Shown: one piece after another, positions 43,782-52,529 of the stretch | How positions within the stretch are numbered: position 1 is the stretch's first letter | How the letters are laid out: the number at the start of each line of letters is the position of its first letter | Assembly (NCBI GenBank): GCA_963668605.1 | Contig: OY764903.1 | Location: forward strand, 620,001-684,000 | Source of the DNA: G963668605 sp963668605 | GTDB taxonomy: Bacteria > Acidobacteriota > Terriglobia > Bryobacterales > Bryobacteraceae | Direction of reading: 5' to 3' | Length of the DNA stretch: 64,000 nucleotides | Position numbers and translations under genes: made by a program | The notes under the pieces: generated by a model | Database searches by the model: none | What the model was told of the DNA's origin: nothing | The model's input: the letters and a program-made list of their open reading frames with translations, nothing else

Positions 43782-45235
43782 GCTGAGACCAGTGTCGAGA
43801 TGCGCGATTCCGTGCGTTGCCGGGCAATACGCTCGAGCGTCCCGGCAATGAGCTTGCCGGATTCACCGAGGCGTACGCCGACCTGCAAGTCGACAAGTTT
43901 GCGGCGTCCTTCGCGGTCGAGCGAAGGCTGTTCTAAGTAGGCGTTGACGAATTCGGCTAGCTCGCCAGCGGAGCGTGCGACGCGGGATGCTCCAAATTTC
44001 AGAACCGGCTGGAAATGCTCATATTTGTAGTAATACTCCCAGACCGGCATTCCAAAGAGCGGCGGGTCACTCATATCGAATGCAGTGTTGACAACTGGCT
44101 TGTCGTGAATTCCAAAGTCCAGCGTCATGGTCGATCCCAGATTCACATTCATGTCGCAATGCTCGGTGAGATTCACCAGAAACTGGACGTCTTCGGCGGT
44201 AGGGATCACGCGAGCCCAGTTCCCAGGCACCGTATGAATCCAGCGAGGTTGCGCGAAGAGCAGTTCGGGGTATTGTGCCCGGACAGAAGCGTAGCGGGAT
44301 CCGTCGTCCACGGGGACCGGCCGCACGAGAACTTGCGGGTTGTTGCGTATTTGGCCGTCACGGATCAATTGCAGAAGAGCCGCGACATGCTTGGGGTCTT
44401 CGGGGCATGTGCCTGCGTCTCCGCCGGAATAGCAGATCAGCGGCCGGCCGGGATCCGCACCGATCCTGCGAAAGAATTCTTCGCGGCTCCACAAGAGGCG
44501 TTTGTCCGCATAAGGATCGAACTGCGGAGTTCCGACCACATGGATTTGCCGGTCGGAAATCTCGGGATAATACTGCTTCAACTCTCCAGCCATGAAATCG
44601 CTCCACACCAGGTATTGTTCGAATGGTGCGGCGATGCGGGCTTTGCTGCTCAGGTTGTCCCAACTAAAGATGAAAGACGCGGTCGGAATTCCAAGATCGC
44701 GTGCGGCCAATACGGCCGGCAGCACAGATGTCGGGCGCTGGTGCGAACAGAACAAGACATCGGGACGGATCCTTTGGAAGAGTTCCGTGTACTTCGCCGT
44801 CTCCGGCCTGCGGCGGACGACCGAGCAGAGCGCGGCATCCAGCCACTTCATCGCTCGGGGCGTCGCCGACGCTCTGGCCGCCAGACGCGTGGCGCGGACG
44901 AAGAGCCGCGACCGCCACGGTCCCTTTAGCGGCCGGCTCAATGCGCGCTGCATCGACATCGTGTTGGCCCAGTACATATGAGCGTAGCCAAGCGAATCCT
45001 GCAAACTCAGCGCGGTACGAGTCTGCCGGTACGGAACGAGAGAATACCAGCGGACCGACGGATGGCAACGATCGCAGTAAGGCGCGAGCAGTTCTTCGGG
45101 AATCACGTGAAAGACGTGAACGTCAGCCGTGGCCGACAGATCGTCGAGAAACCGGCCGAGGACGAAATTCCTGATTCCCACTCCGTCGGGAACCAACAGC
45201 ACTACCTGAAGACGGTTCTGTTCGGAGACAATCAT
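43778..45235 (-). CDS. GT-B-fold transferase, possibly CDP-glycerol glycerophosphotransferase-like
   Basis: 485 residues from ATG 45235, overlapping the upstream stop by 4 bp. The N-terminal half opens with QVVLLVPDGVGIRNFVLG and contains PDVLFCSHQRPTSVLPAVLA; the C-terminal half has ICYSGGDAGTCPEDPKHVAA and CDMNVNLGSTMTLDFGIHDK, reminiscent of the donor-binding loop (S/T-S/T...D) of GT-B enzymes such as CDP-glycerol transferases and related capsule enzymes. I do not recognise the exact family. It sits between two methyltransferase-like genes, suggesting that the three act on the same residue. Confidence 0.6.
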   Translation of the reverse strand: MIVSEQNRLQVVLLVPDGVGIRNFVLGRFLDDLSATADVHVFHVIPEELLAPYCDRCHPSVRWYSLVPYRQTRTALSLQDSLGYAHMYWANTMSMQRALSRPLKGPWRSRLFVRATRLAARASATPRAMKWLDAALCSVVRRRPETAKYTELFQRIRPDVLFCSHQRPTSVLPAVLAARDLGIPTASFIFSWDNLSSKARIAAPFEQYLVWSDFMAGELKQYYPEISDRQIHVVGTPQFDPYADKRLLWSREEFFRRIGADPGRPLICYSGGDAGTCPEDPKHVAALLQLIRDGQIRNNPQVLVRPVPVDDGSRYASVRAQYPELLFAQPRWIHTVPGNWARVIPTAEDVQFLVNLTEHCDMNVNLGSTMTLDFGIHDKPVVNTAFDMSDPPLFGMPVWEYYYKYEHFQPVLKFGASRVARSAGELAEFVNAYLEQPSLDREGRRKLVDLQVGVRLGESGKLIAGTLERIARQRTESRISTLVSA

Positions 45236-46251
45236 GCGGGCACCTCGACGCGCTTCCACGCCGCACCGACGTAGAGTCCGTTGCGCGCTCGCGCGCTAAT
45301 CAGCTCGTCTTCCTGTTTAGCCAGACGAAGCGGCAATTCGCTGCGCATTCGGCCGAAGAACGCATAGGAGCGAACTGAAACCAATTCCAGATTCGGGAGC
45401 GCGGTTTTCAACTCTCCGATCGAAACACCGTGCCCGTCATGCACTCGAAGATCGGTGATCTTCCAGATCTCCTCGGCGTCCATGGGCGACTGGATCACGC
45501 CAGAGCGCAGTAGCGCATCGTTCACTTTTCCAATCACTCCCGATTCCGTCACACCCGTCAGGCTGCGCCGGACCCAGCGAAGGAGCCCGCCCGGCGTGGC
45601 TCTGCGTGCCATCGCCTGGAGCTTATCCCGCACTGCCAGGTCACGGCGTTCTGTCCTCCAGCGCAATTCGTTGTCCTCGAGATACTCGCCATTCGGATCC
45701 TGTAGATGAAGAAATACGCCCTTAGGAGCAAGACGACGACTGACGCTCTCGCAGAAGCTCGTCAAATCCGGCAGGTGGTGCAGCACGGAGCACGAGAGAA
45801 TCAATCCGTAGCGCTGCCCGGGCGGCAGATCATCCAATGTACCGTGGATCAGACTGTGGCTCCTTTTTCGAATCGACGCTCGCCGGCCGCAATGCTGGAG
45901 CATCTCCGCGGAGGTGTCGAGCAGATCGATGTGATGGATTTGCTCGCCGATCTGTGTTCGCAAAAGAGCATTCGCGCTCGCTCCCGTTCCGCATCCCACG
46001 TCAAGGACCCGCAATGGCCGCTGTGCGAACAGCCCATCATTCAGACAATCGCCGACGAGGAGGGAAAATTGCTCCGGCAGTGCGAGCCACATCGCCCGGT
46101 GAATCTCATCGTAGACCTCAGCTTCCCGGTCATGATAGACGCTATTGACGATCTGTTGAAACTCCTCCACGGACACGCTTACGCCTCTCTGGCGCATGAG
46201 CGGCAGCAATCCCTCCAGAGGATTGGACGGTAAAGGTTGCACGGTTGCCAT
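45232..46251 (-). CDS. SAM-dependent methyltransferase (class I)
   Basis: 339 residues. Motif I LRVLDVGCGTGASANALL (about residues 80-97), HIDLLDTSAEML for motif II and LILSCSVLHHLPD for motif IV are all intact, so this one should be active. The N-terminal 75 residues are helical, and the C-terminal 130 residues form an extra domain not typical of small methyltransferases. It begins three bases after the end of the Wzt-like gene. Methylation of a sugar hydroxyl, or capping of the chain end as in some ABC-exported polysaccharides, would fit. Confidence 0.85.
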   Translation of the reverse strand: MATVQPLPSNPLEGLLPLMRQRGVSVSVEEFQQIVNSVYHDREAEVYDEIHRAMWLALPEQFSLLVGDCLNDGLFAQRPLRVLDVGCGTGASANALLRTQIGEQIHHIDLLDTSAEMLQHCGRRASIRKRSHSLIHGTLDDLPPGQRYGLILSCSVLHHLPDLTSFCESVSRRLAPKGVFLHLQDPNGEYLEDNELRWRTERRDLAVRDKLQAMARRATPGGLLRWVRRSLTGVTESGVIGKVNDALLRSGVIQSPMDAEEIWKITDLRVHDGHGVSIGELKTALPNLELVSVRSYAFFGRMRSELPLRLAKQEDELISARARNGLYVGAAWKRVEVPA

Positions 46252-46254
46252 GGC

Positions 46255-47517
46255 CTATGCGCGAGAAGTAGCGCTTCCTGTAAACGACCAGCCGGCTTGC
46301 GGGCTCAAGATCGATCCCCGCCCGCAACTGACTCCGCCAACGTCGAGATGGAGCGGATCCGAGACGATGCGCGGCCCGCCGTCTTCGCCCCACAGCATGA
46401 TCTTGAAATAGATCGTGTAAAGACCCGGCTCCAGCCACAACGCCGGCAACTTCAAGCGGAGCTCGTGCGTTCCCTGCCACTGCTGGCGAGGCAGGATGTC
46501 GGAGCTCTCGCCGCGCAAGTGAAAGACTCTGCGCTGGTGCATGTCGTCCAACATGCAGAGGATTGTGAAGCCCGCAACCGGAGAGCCGATACGCAGCTCC
46601 GCGGCTATTTCAAATGCTTCCGATTGCTGAATCGAAGTGCCTTCGTGACTGGCCAGCGAGAGCGTTCCGAAGCCGTGCCTGCCGGCTTTGCGCATCCCGG
46701 CCTGCGGGATAGCGTCACTGGCATTCGTGAGTTTGTAATAGGTTTCGATCGCGGATGCGATGTCGCAGGATGCCACGACCTCGCCCTCGTTCAGCACAAC
46801 GCCGTTGTTGCACAGCGAGCGAACCGCTCCCATATTGTGGCTCACGAAGAGAATCGTACGTCCCTGTTTGGCGACATCGTCCATCTTGCCGAGGCACTTC
46901 TTCTGAAACGCGAGATCGCCTACCGCGAGAACCTCATCGACCAGCAGGATTTCCGGATCCAGATGCGCGGCGACGGCGAAGGCGAGGCGCAGATACATTC
47001 CGGAAGAGTAGTGCTTTACCGGGGTATCGATGAATCTCTCGACCTCCGCGAACGAAACGATCTCGTCGAATTGGCGTTGAATATCGGTTCGCTTCATTCC
47101 AAGGATTGCGCCGTTCAAGTAGATGTTCTCGCGCCCGGTAAGTTCGTTGTGGAAGCCGGTGCCGACCTCGAGTAGCGTGCCGACCCTGCCATACAGATCG
47201 ATGCTGCCAGTGGTTGGCTCAGTAATCCGCGAGAGAACTTTCAATAGTGTGCTCTTGCCCGCGCCGTTGCGGCCGATGATCCCGACCACATCGCCGCGCT
47301 TGACTTCAAAGCTCACATCCTTCAACGCCAACAGTTCCGTGTCCTCTGTGGATGCCGGTCCGCGCTTGAAACCCTGGCGCATTCGCCGCCGAAGGGCCTG
47401 CGCCGGCCTGCGCCAACTGTCCATCATCGTCTCGCGCAAGGTCCGGTACCCCTGCTGCGCGGCGCCAATCCGGTACTGCTTGGAGAGACCGTCGATTCGA
47501 ATTGCTATGTCTGTCAT
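46255..47517 (-). CDS. wzt: ABC transporter ATPase of polysaccharide export with C-terminal carbohydrate-binding domain (Wzt-like)
   Basis: 420 residues. The ATPase domain (1-260) has Walker A GRNGAGKST (82-90), signature YSSGM (170-174), Walker B ILLVDE (190-195) and the H-loop SHNMG. The insert-containing N-terminus and the roughly 150-residue C-terminal beta-rich domain are typical of Wzt proteins that recognise a modified chain end before export. The partner permease is at 55015-55914, some 7.5 kb upstream in the same operon, unusual because Wzm and Wzt are normally adjacent. It is flanked by the 2-hydroxyacid dehydrogenase (3-bp gap) and a methyltransferase. Confidence 0.9.
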   Translation of the reverse strand: MTDIAIRIDGLSKQYRIGAAQQGYRTLRETMMDSWRRPAQALRRRMRQGFKRGPASTEDTELLALKDVSFEVKRGDVVGIIGRNGAGKSTLLKVLSRITEPTTGSIDLYGRVGTLLEVGTGFHNELTGRENIYLNGAILGMKRTDIQRQFDEIVSFAEVERFIDTPVKHYSSGMYLRLAFAVAAHLDPEILLVDEVLAVGDLAFQKKCLGKMDDVAKQGRTILFVSHNMGAVRSLCNNGVVLNEGEVVASCDIASAIETYYKLTNASDAIPQAGMRKAGRHGFGTLSLASHEGTSIQQSEAFEIAAELRIGSPVAGFTILCMLDDMHQRRVFHLRGESSDILPRQQWQGTHELRLKLPALWLEPGLYTIYFKIMLWGEDGGPRIVSDPLHLDVGGVSCGRGSILSPQAGWSFTGSATSRA

Positions 47518-47520
47518 AAG

Positions 47521-48534
47521 TTAAGCCTGGAGCGGCAACGCCGCGGTGCCATTTCTCTTCGCGAGGAACGGGCCGCCCAGCCGTGAAGTCAGGTAATGGT
47601 GGAGCTTCTGCGCGAGCAGGTACTCGGTCTTTTCCATCGATTCGACGGTGCAGCCGCCAATGTGGGGCGTGATCAGCAGGTTGTCATGCGCCGCGGCATA
47701 GCTAACCAAAGGCGAAATGCCCATGCCGAGCGATGTCTCGTGGCACAGGACGTCGAGCGCGGCGCCGGCTAAGCGGTTCGTTTCCAGGGCGCGCAAGAGC
47801 GCAGCCTCGTCGAGCAATTCGCCGCGCGATGTGTTGATGAAGTAGCTACCCGGCTTCATGCACTCAAAGTGCGGCTCGCCGAGGAAGCCATGGTTGGCTT
47901 CACAGAGATTCACGTGAACTGTGACGATGTCCGCACGGCGCAAGAGTTGGTGCAGCGATACCAGTGTTACGCCCGGATCCAAGGTTCCGGGCAGCGCTGC
48001 GGGATCGGCGGCAATTACCTCGCATCCAAAGGCGAGCAGATAGCCGGCTACCAGGCGGCCCAGACGGCCGTAGCCAATCACGCCCACCGTCTTGCCGAAT
48101 AGCTCCGAGCCGAGGAATGCGTCACGGTCCCATCCGCCTTCGGTCACATGCTTGTGCGCCTGTGGAATGTGCCGGATTAAAGCGAGCATGAGACCGAGCG
48201 CATGTTCCGCTGTGGCGCGCACATCGCGGAGCAGGTTGCCTTCTCCCGCGAGCGAAACGAGCGTAATTCCGCGCTCCGCGAGTGCCGCTTTGTCGATGTG
48301 GGTGAGGCCAGTGGTGGCGCTGGCAACCAGCTTGAGCCGAGGCGCGTGTTCGAGGATGCCGTCGTCGATCTGGTTCCGCAAACGGACCCACAGAATGTCG
48401 GTGTCCTCCAATGCGGACTTCAAGCCGTCACGATCCAGATCCGCCAGCGCCACGTGCGCCACGCTGCGCAGCAGATCCAGCGCCTTAGGCGAAAAGCCGT
48501 TCGACTCGGAGATCAGTATGTTGGTGTTGTTCAT
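47521..48534 (-). CDS. D-isomer-specific 2-hydroxyacid dehydrogenase
   Basis: 337 residues. The NAD-binding motif GKTVGVIGYGRLGRLVAGYL is at about residues 147-166. The catalytic Arg is in NTSRGELLDE and the catalytic His in ITPHIGGCT; the expected Glu lies between them. It resembles phosphoglycerate-dehydrogenase-like enzymes. It overlaps neuA by 50 bp. In some nonulosonic-acid loci a dehydrogenase of this type is next to neuA/neuB homologues, but its substrate is unknown. It could reduce or oxidise a 2-hydroxy acid used to decorate the polymer. Confidence 0.85.
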   Translation of the reverse strand: MNNTNILISESNGFSPKALDLLRSVAHVALADLDRDGLKSALEDTDILWVRLRNQIDDGILEHAPRLKLVASATTGLTHIDKAALAERGITLVSLAGEGNLLRDVRATAEHALGLMLALIRHIPQAHKHVTEGGWDRDAFLGSELFGKTVGVIGYGRLGRLVAGYLLAFGCEVIAADPAALPGTLDPGVTLVSLHQLLRRADIVTVHVNLCEANHGFLGEPHFECMKPGSYFINTSRGELLDEAALLRALETNRLAGAALDVLCHETSLGMGISPLVSYAAAHDNLLITPHIGGCTVESMEKTEYLLAQKLHHYLTSRLGGPFLAKRNGTAALPLQA

Positions 48535-49231
48535 GCCGGTACCTCAGCATCTGCTCGGCCAAAAAGAGATCGAACTCGTCATCTATGTTGCATGCCCGCT
48601 CTCGCGGCATGATCCACGCTCTGCAATCGCGGCCCTTGAGCGAACCCTGCTTCATCAGCACGTCCATGCGCGTCAGGTAAACGGAGCCTTCACGCAGGAA
48701 CAGCTTGGGCAACTGCTGCCGCGGTTGGCCCTCGAACTCCTCCGCGAATGAAGGATCCAGCACCCGGCCGCCGGCGTCGATGAACTTCATCCTGGCTGGG
48801 TGCTTCTCGCCAGCGTCGACGAAAGAGATCACGGAATCCGCGCCGGTACTTTCAAACAGCTCCACGGCGCCGTCGATGTCGGAGGCGTTACGCAACGGGT
48901 TCGTGGGCTGGAGCAAGAACACGGCATCATAGAATTCGCCGGTCAACTCGAGCCGCCGCACCACATCCTGTAGCACGGGTACGGTCGGCGTGTCGTCTTT
49001 GGCGAGTTCTGGCGGTCGCAGAAAAGGCACGTCAAGACCGTACTGCAAGCCCACCTGTGCGATCTCCTCCGAGTCGGTCGAAAGCACAACTCGTTGCAGT
49101 CTGCGGGCAGCCAACGCCGCTTCAGCCGTGTAGGCCAGCAATGGTTTCCCCAGGAGTGGCGCGATGTTCTTGCGCGGGATTCCCTTCGAGCCGCCACGCG
49201 CCGTCACGATTCCGATAATTCGCATTCCCAT
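48485..49231 (-). CDS. neuA: Acylneuraminate cytidylyltransferase family (CMP-nonulosonate synthetase)
   Basis: 248 residues. The nucleotide-binding signature ARGGSKGIPRKNI is at residues 11-23, with LLQPTNPLRNASDI in the middle, the CTP/sugar-binding motif of NeuA-like enzymes. It activates a nonulosonic acid as its CMP derivative. The ATG at 49231 directly follows an in-frame TAA (TAAATG). The gene overlaps the end of neuC by 110 bp and the dehydrogenase by 50 bp. Compared with sialic-acid NeuA it is short and lacks a C-terminal extension, as in legionaminate-type enzymes. Confidence 0.88.
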   Translation of the reverse strand: MGMRIIGIVTARGGSKGIPRKNIAPLLGKPLLAYTAEAALAARRLQRVVLSTDSEEIAQVGLQYGLDVPFLRPPELAKDDTPTVPVLQDVVRRLELTGEFYDAVFLLQPTNPLRNASDIDGAVELFESTGADSVISFVDAGEKHPARMKFIDAGGRVLDPSFAEEFEGQPRQQLPKLFLREGSVYLTRMDVLMKQGSLKGRDCRAWIMPRERACNIDDEFDLFLAEQMLRYRHEQHQHTDLRVERLFA

Positions 49232-50414
49232 TTACCCGTTCGGCCTCCGCCGCTTCGCGAACATAATGGAGGCGCTTTTGCTTGTATGGCTCCAGCCGCG
49301 CCAGGGCGGAAGCGATTCGTGCGGAAACAAAACCATCCCCGTACAACGTGCTTGGGGCGTAGCGGCCATGCCGTAACTGCGCATCGACTGCGGCGGCGAT
49401 TCGTGCCGCTACCGGAGTAACCGGAGTTACATGGATGTCGGTCTCCCGTCCATCTTGGCGTTCGCCGACAAGGACGACGGGCGTGCCGAAGTAGCCGGCG
49501 TCGCGAACGAAGCTGCTCGAATTTCCGATTGCACAGGCTGCGTGTGCGAGCACATGCAGATACTGTTCCGGTAAGAGATTGGTGATCGTGCGAAGCCAAT
49601 CCGGTGCATGCTGTTCACGGAAGATCCGGATCGTCTTGCTGATCTGGTCAGAACCCGCATCGATGTTGGGCCACAGCAGCACTGTCTGAGTGTTCAGGTG
49701 CAGGAGCGCTAGCAGCAACTCGTCCATCTGCTGTTGTTCGGAGCCGTAGGCCGTCGTCGTCGGATGAAAAATAACGAGTTGGAACGGCCGCGATAGATCG
49801 ATCTCTGCGCCGCTGCCGGTGCCATTTATGGCATCGTCGGACAGTGCGCCATTGAGGTTCCGCGCGAGGTCGCTGCTTGGACAACCCACGCCGAGAATGG
49901 ACTCCGGCGATTCCCCCATGCGCAACAGATATTCGGCGGAGCGGCGCGTTGCCGGGAAATGAAAGTGCGAGAATTTCGAGATCGCATGGCGTGCGCTCTC
50001 GTCGATCGAGCCAGAGACCTCTCCACCCTGAATATGCACGATGCAGATGTTCATGTAGGCGGCGGCAATCGCTGCCGCGAGGGCTTCGTAACGGTCTCCG
50101 ATTAAGAGCACGAGGTCGGGCTTCAGACGCTGGAATTCGCTCGCGAATTCGACGACGCCGAACCCGATCGACTTTGCCATCGTCGCGGGCGTGGATCCTT
50201 CCACTTCGATGTAGGCTTCTCCGTCGATCTGGAAGCCGTCCTTGCGGACCAGTTCGACGGGGTGGCCGAACCTGCCCAGGACCATGGTACCGGCAGCGAC
50301 GACCTGCAATTCGAGTTCCGGTTGCGTCTGGATGGCTCCCATCACGGGTTTCAGCCGGCCATAGTTGGCTCGGTCGACCAGGACGACGCAGACTTTTCTT
50401 TTCAGGGCGCTCAC
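49122..50414 (-). CDS. neuC: UDP-N-acetylglucosamine 2-epimerase (hydrolysing), NeuC/LegG-like
   Basis: 430 residues from GTG 50414, supported by GGAGGAG 5-7 bp upstream and a GTGA overlap with the previous stop. The epimerase-2 fold shows KPVMGAIQTQPELELQVVAAG, DLVLLIGDRYEALAAAIAA, HIQGGEVSGSIDES and GNSSSFVRDAGYFGTPVV, the conserved NeuC motifs. It would release ManNAc (or its diamino analogue) and UDP. The family usually has about 370-390 residues; here the end after ALARLEPYKQKRLHY runs on for about 45 residues through the start of neuA in another frame. This points to a long overlap or a frameshift near the 3' end. Confidence 0.87.
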   Translation of the reverse strand: MSALKRKVCVVLVDRANYGRLKPVMGAIQTQPELELQVVAAGTMVLGRFGHPVELVRKDGFQIDGEAYIEVEGSTPATMAKSIGFGVVEFASEFQRLKPDLVLLIGDRYEALAAAIAAAYMNICIVHIQGGEVSGSIDESARHAISKFSHFHFPATRRSAEYLLRMGESPESILGVGCPSSDLARNLNGALSDDAINGTGSGAEIDLSRPFQLVIFHPTTTAYGSEQQQMDELLLALLHLNTQTVLLWPNIDAGSDQISKTIRIFREQHAPDWLRTITNLLPEQYLHVLAHAACAIGNSSSFVRDAGYFGTPVVLVGERQDGRETDIHVTPVTPVAARIAAAVDAQLRHGRYAPSTLYGDGFVSARIASALARLEPYKQKRLHYVREAAEAERVNGNANYRNRDGAWRLEGNPAQEHRATPGETIAGLHG

Positions 50415-51397
50415 TGTGCTCCTCCAAGTGCGGAATGCCGCTCGCCGGCCCGTTTGCAATCAATCCGCGAGATCGAGAAGAGTTGCGTTCCAGGCTGGTT
50501 GTCCCCGCTCTCTGTCGAAAAACCGCACGCAAAGGAGAGCTGCTTCAACATGCTGATAGTGTGACTATTGAACGAATCGTGTTTGCCGTACGGATAGCAG
50601 AAAGGCAAATACTGCTGTGGACCAAGGTGGTGATCGAGCAGCCGCCGGCACATCGAGAGATCCCAGTCCATCTCGACTTCCGGCATGCCGCTGAGCGGTC
50701 TGTGGCGATGCGAGTGGCCGCCGAGCGCCATATTTGCAAGGCGCATTTCCCGCGCTTCCGCCCAATTGAGATAGAGTTCTCTGGAGAAAGCGTTCTCCGC
50801 GCCGAGGTGTTCGCGGAACAGCGAGCTGACAACCTCATCGCGCAGTGAAGAATCCAAACGGAAGTTGAAATACCATTTGAACGCTGCAATGTCGGGCGTG
50901 TCCCACGGATAGATGCGCGCCGCGGTCGCCGCCGGAACGGCCACCGGATCGGGCGCTTCGGCATCCAAATCCCGCAACCGTTCGAGAAAGGCGCGCCGGT
51001 AGGAATCGAAATCGAGGCTGGCCATCAGGAAGTGATTCATGTGGACGGGCGCTACGGTTTGATCTTCGAGACATCCGGTGATCAGGAAAAATACTCCTTG
51101 AACATGAGCGTCCGCGAGAATGGGCGTCACTTCGCGGAAGTGCTCCTTAAGTCCGTCGTCGAACGTCAGCAGGCACATGTCTCGATTGGGCGCATACGCG
51201 CCGTTAAGATACGCGAGTGCGGATTCCAGTGTCGCCATTTCGTAGCGCGACTTGAGATCGTTCACCTGCGTCCGGAAGTCGTCGAGCAACATTCCCTTGA
51301 TGCGCGGAAACGGCGTGTTCGGCAGATCGCGGACGTAGTGGTACATCACGACGCGCAGGACCTGCGGCGGGCGCGGAGTGTGTGCGGATGCTTGCAT
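50411..51397 (-). CDS. Polysaccharide deacetylase (CE4)
   Basis: 328 residues from ATG 51397, one base after the stop of the GNAT gene. The CE4 motifs are LTFDDG (D80, D81) and GGHSHRHRPL (H228, H232), with CYPYGKHDSF as motif 3; all metal-binding residues are intact. About 150 residues between motifs 1 and 2 form an insertion with YPWDTPDIAAFKWYFNF. No signal peptide. It lies between the nonulosonate genes, so it could deacetylate a sugar precursor such as an N-acetyl group before re-acylation. Confidence 0.86.
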   Translation of the reverse strand: MQASAHTPRPPQVLRVVMYHYVRDLPNTPFPRIKGMLLDDFRTQVNDLKSRYEMATLESALAYLNGAYAPNRDMCLLTFDDGLKEHFREVTPILADAHVQGVFFLITGCLEDQTVAPVHMNHFLMASLDFDSYRRAFLERLRDLDAEAPDPVAVPAATAARIYPWDTPDIAAFKWYFNFRLDSSLRDEVVSSLFREHLGAENAFSRELYLNWAEAREMRLANMALGGHSHRHRPLSGMPEVEMDWDLSMCRRLLDHHLGPQQYLPFCYPYGKHDSFNSHTISMLKQLSFACGFSTESGDNQPGTQLFSISRIDCKRAGERHSALGGAQ

Positions 51398-51398
51398 G

Positions 51399-52529
51399 TC
51401 AGTTGGGTCGGTCCTGATCGGAATCCGACTTCGTCCAATACCACGGGCACGCGGCGTCGAGTGAGCAATCGGGCACGCCGGGCTGCACGAACATCGCGCT
51501 GAGGATGCCTCCGCCCTTCGCGTCGAGCGGTTGGAATCGCGCCGGAATTGCATGATGGTCTGCACCCGTTCCAACTTCGCGAAAACCGAGTTGCTGCAGG
51601 AGTGTGCGGGTCGGCCCATGGAAGCAATAGTGGTCGGCGCCGAAAGCGCCGGCTGCCCGCAGTTCCTGAACAAAGGCAGCAAGCAACTCGCGGGCGTTGT
51701 CGTCCGAGGAAGGCAGAAATTCTACAAGCCGTCCGATCTTATCCACATCCTCGCGGCCGTTCTCCGTTTGCTTGCGGATCGTTTCCAGCCGCCAAATCGC
51801 GAGGCCGTGGCGGCCCTCACTGCCAATCGCGATCACGCGATAGTCGAACGAAGGATGATTCAAGTAGCGCCAGGTGAGAAACTCTTCGGTGCGTGCTGCG
51901 CCTACCGTCTGCGCGGCAATGCGTTGCCAGTCCGTCTGATCCCAATCCGCAGGAAGTTTCGTTTCAAAAGCGCCCGCTTCAGGAAGCCGCTGCAGCGTGA
52001 ATTCGTTGGCGAGTCCGGAGGCGCGCTCGGCGGTCCAGTCCGGGTAGGCCGTCCGCAAGACGTTCGCCATTCGCTCCGCGCTCTCCGGCAGCACCAGGAA
52101 GTGGCGCGGTATCTCGGGAAGAACCTGGCCTCGCAGAACGCGATAGATCGCCGAAGTCGCGGGATTGATTCCGAATGCGATCACCGGATGGAACTGCGGC
52201 CTGCGGAACATGCTGAGAAGCTGCAACGCGGTGGAGCCGCGGCGATGCTCCGGGTGCACGACGTAATTAGCAATCCAGATTCCTACAGACGCCGCGCCCA
52301 TGTGGTTAAACGTGAACGGGATGCCACCGAGGATGCCGGCCAGTGTGCCTCCCTCTTCAGCGAGAGCGAAACTGTACTGGTCCGAAGGCCAGTGCCCCTC
52401 GCGGGCAAACGTCCAGTCGAAGAGCGCCTGTTCGCGGCAATAGATGTGGCTCTTTGCCCAGAACTCATCGAGAAACTTGCTGATGCGCGGATACTCATCG
52501 CGATGTGCGAAGCGAAATTCAACGGCCAT
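51399..52529 (-). CDS. GNAT-family N-acyltransferase
   Basis: 376 residues from ATG 52529, chosen because GAGG lies 6 bp upstream; a GTG at 52541 is possible. The acyl-CoA-binding segment IANYVVHPEHRRGSTALQLL is at about residues 90-110, and a second GNAT-like half follows (EEFLTWRYLNHPSFDYRVIA). The double-domain layout resembles GNATs of EPS loci. Its start overlaps the end of the ACP gene by 11 bp, so it could be the enzyme that transfers the acyl group from the carrier protein to an aminosugar. It is also a candidate for the N-acetylation step of a legionaminate-type pathway. Confidence 0.78.
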   Translation of the reverse strand: MAVEFRFAHRDEYPRISKFLDEFWAKSHIYCREQALFDWTFAREGHWPSDQYSFALAEEGGTLAGILGGIPFTFNHMGAASVGIWIANYVVHPEHRRGSTALQLLSMFRRPQFHPVIAFGINPATSAIYRVLRGQVLPEIPRHFLVLPESAERMANVLRTAYPDWTAERASGLANEFTLQRLPEAGAFETKLPADWDQTDWQRIAAQTVGAARTEEFLTWRYLNHPSFDYRVIAIGSEGRHGLAIWRLETIRKQTENGREDVDKIGRLVEFLPSSDDNARELLAAFVQELRAAGAFGADHYCFHGPTRTLLQQLGFREVGTGADHHAIPARFQPLDAKGGGILSAMFVQPGVPDCSLDAACPWYWTKSDSDQDRPN

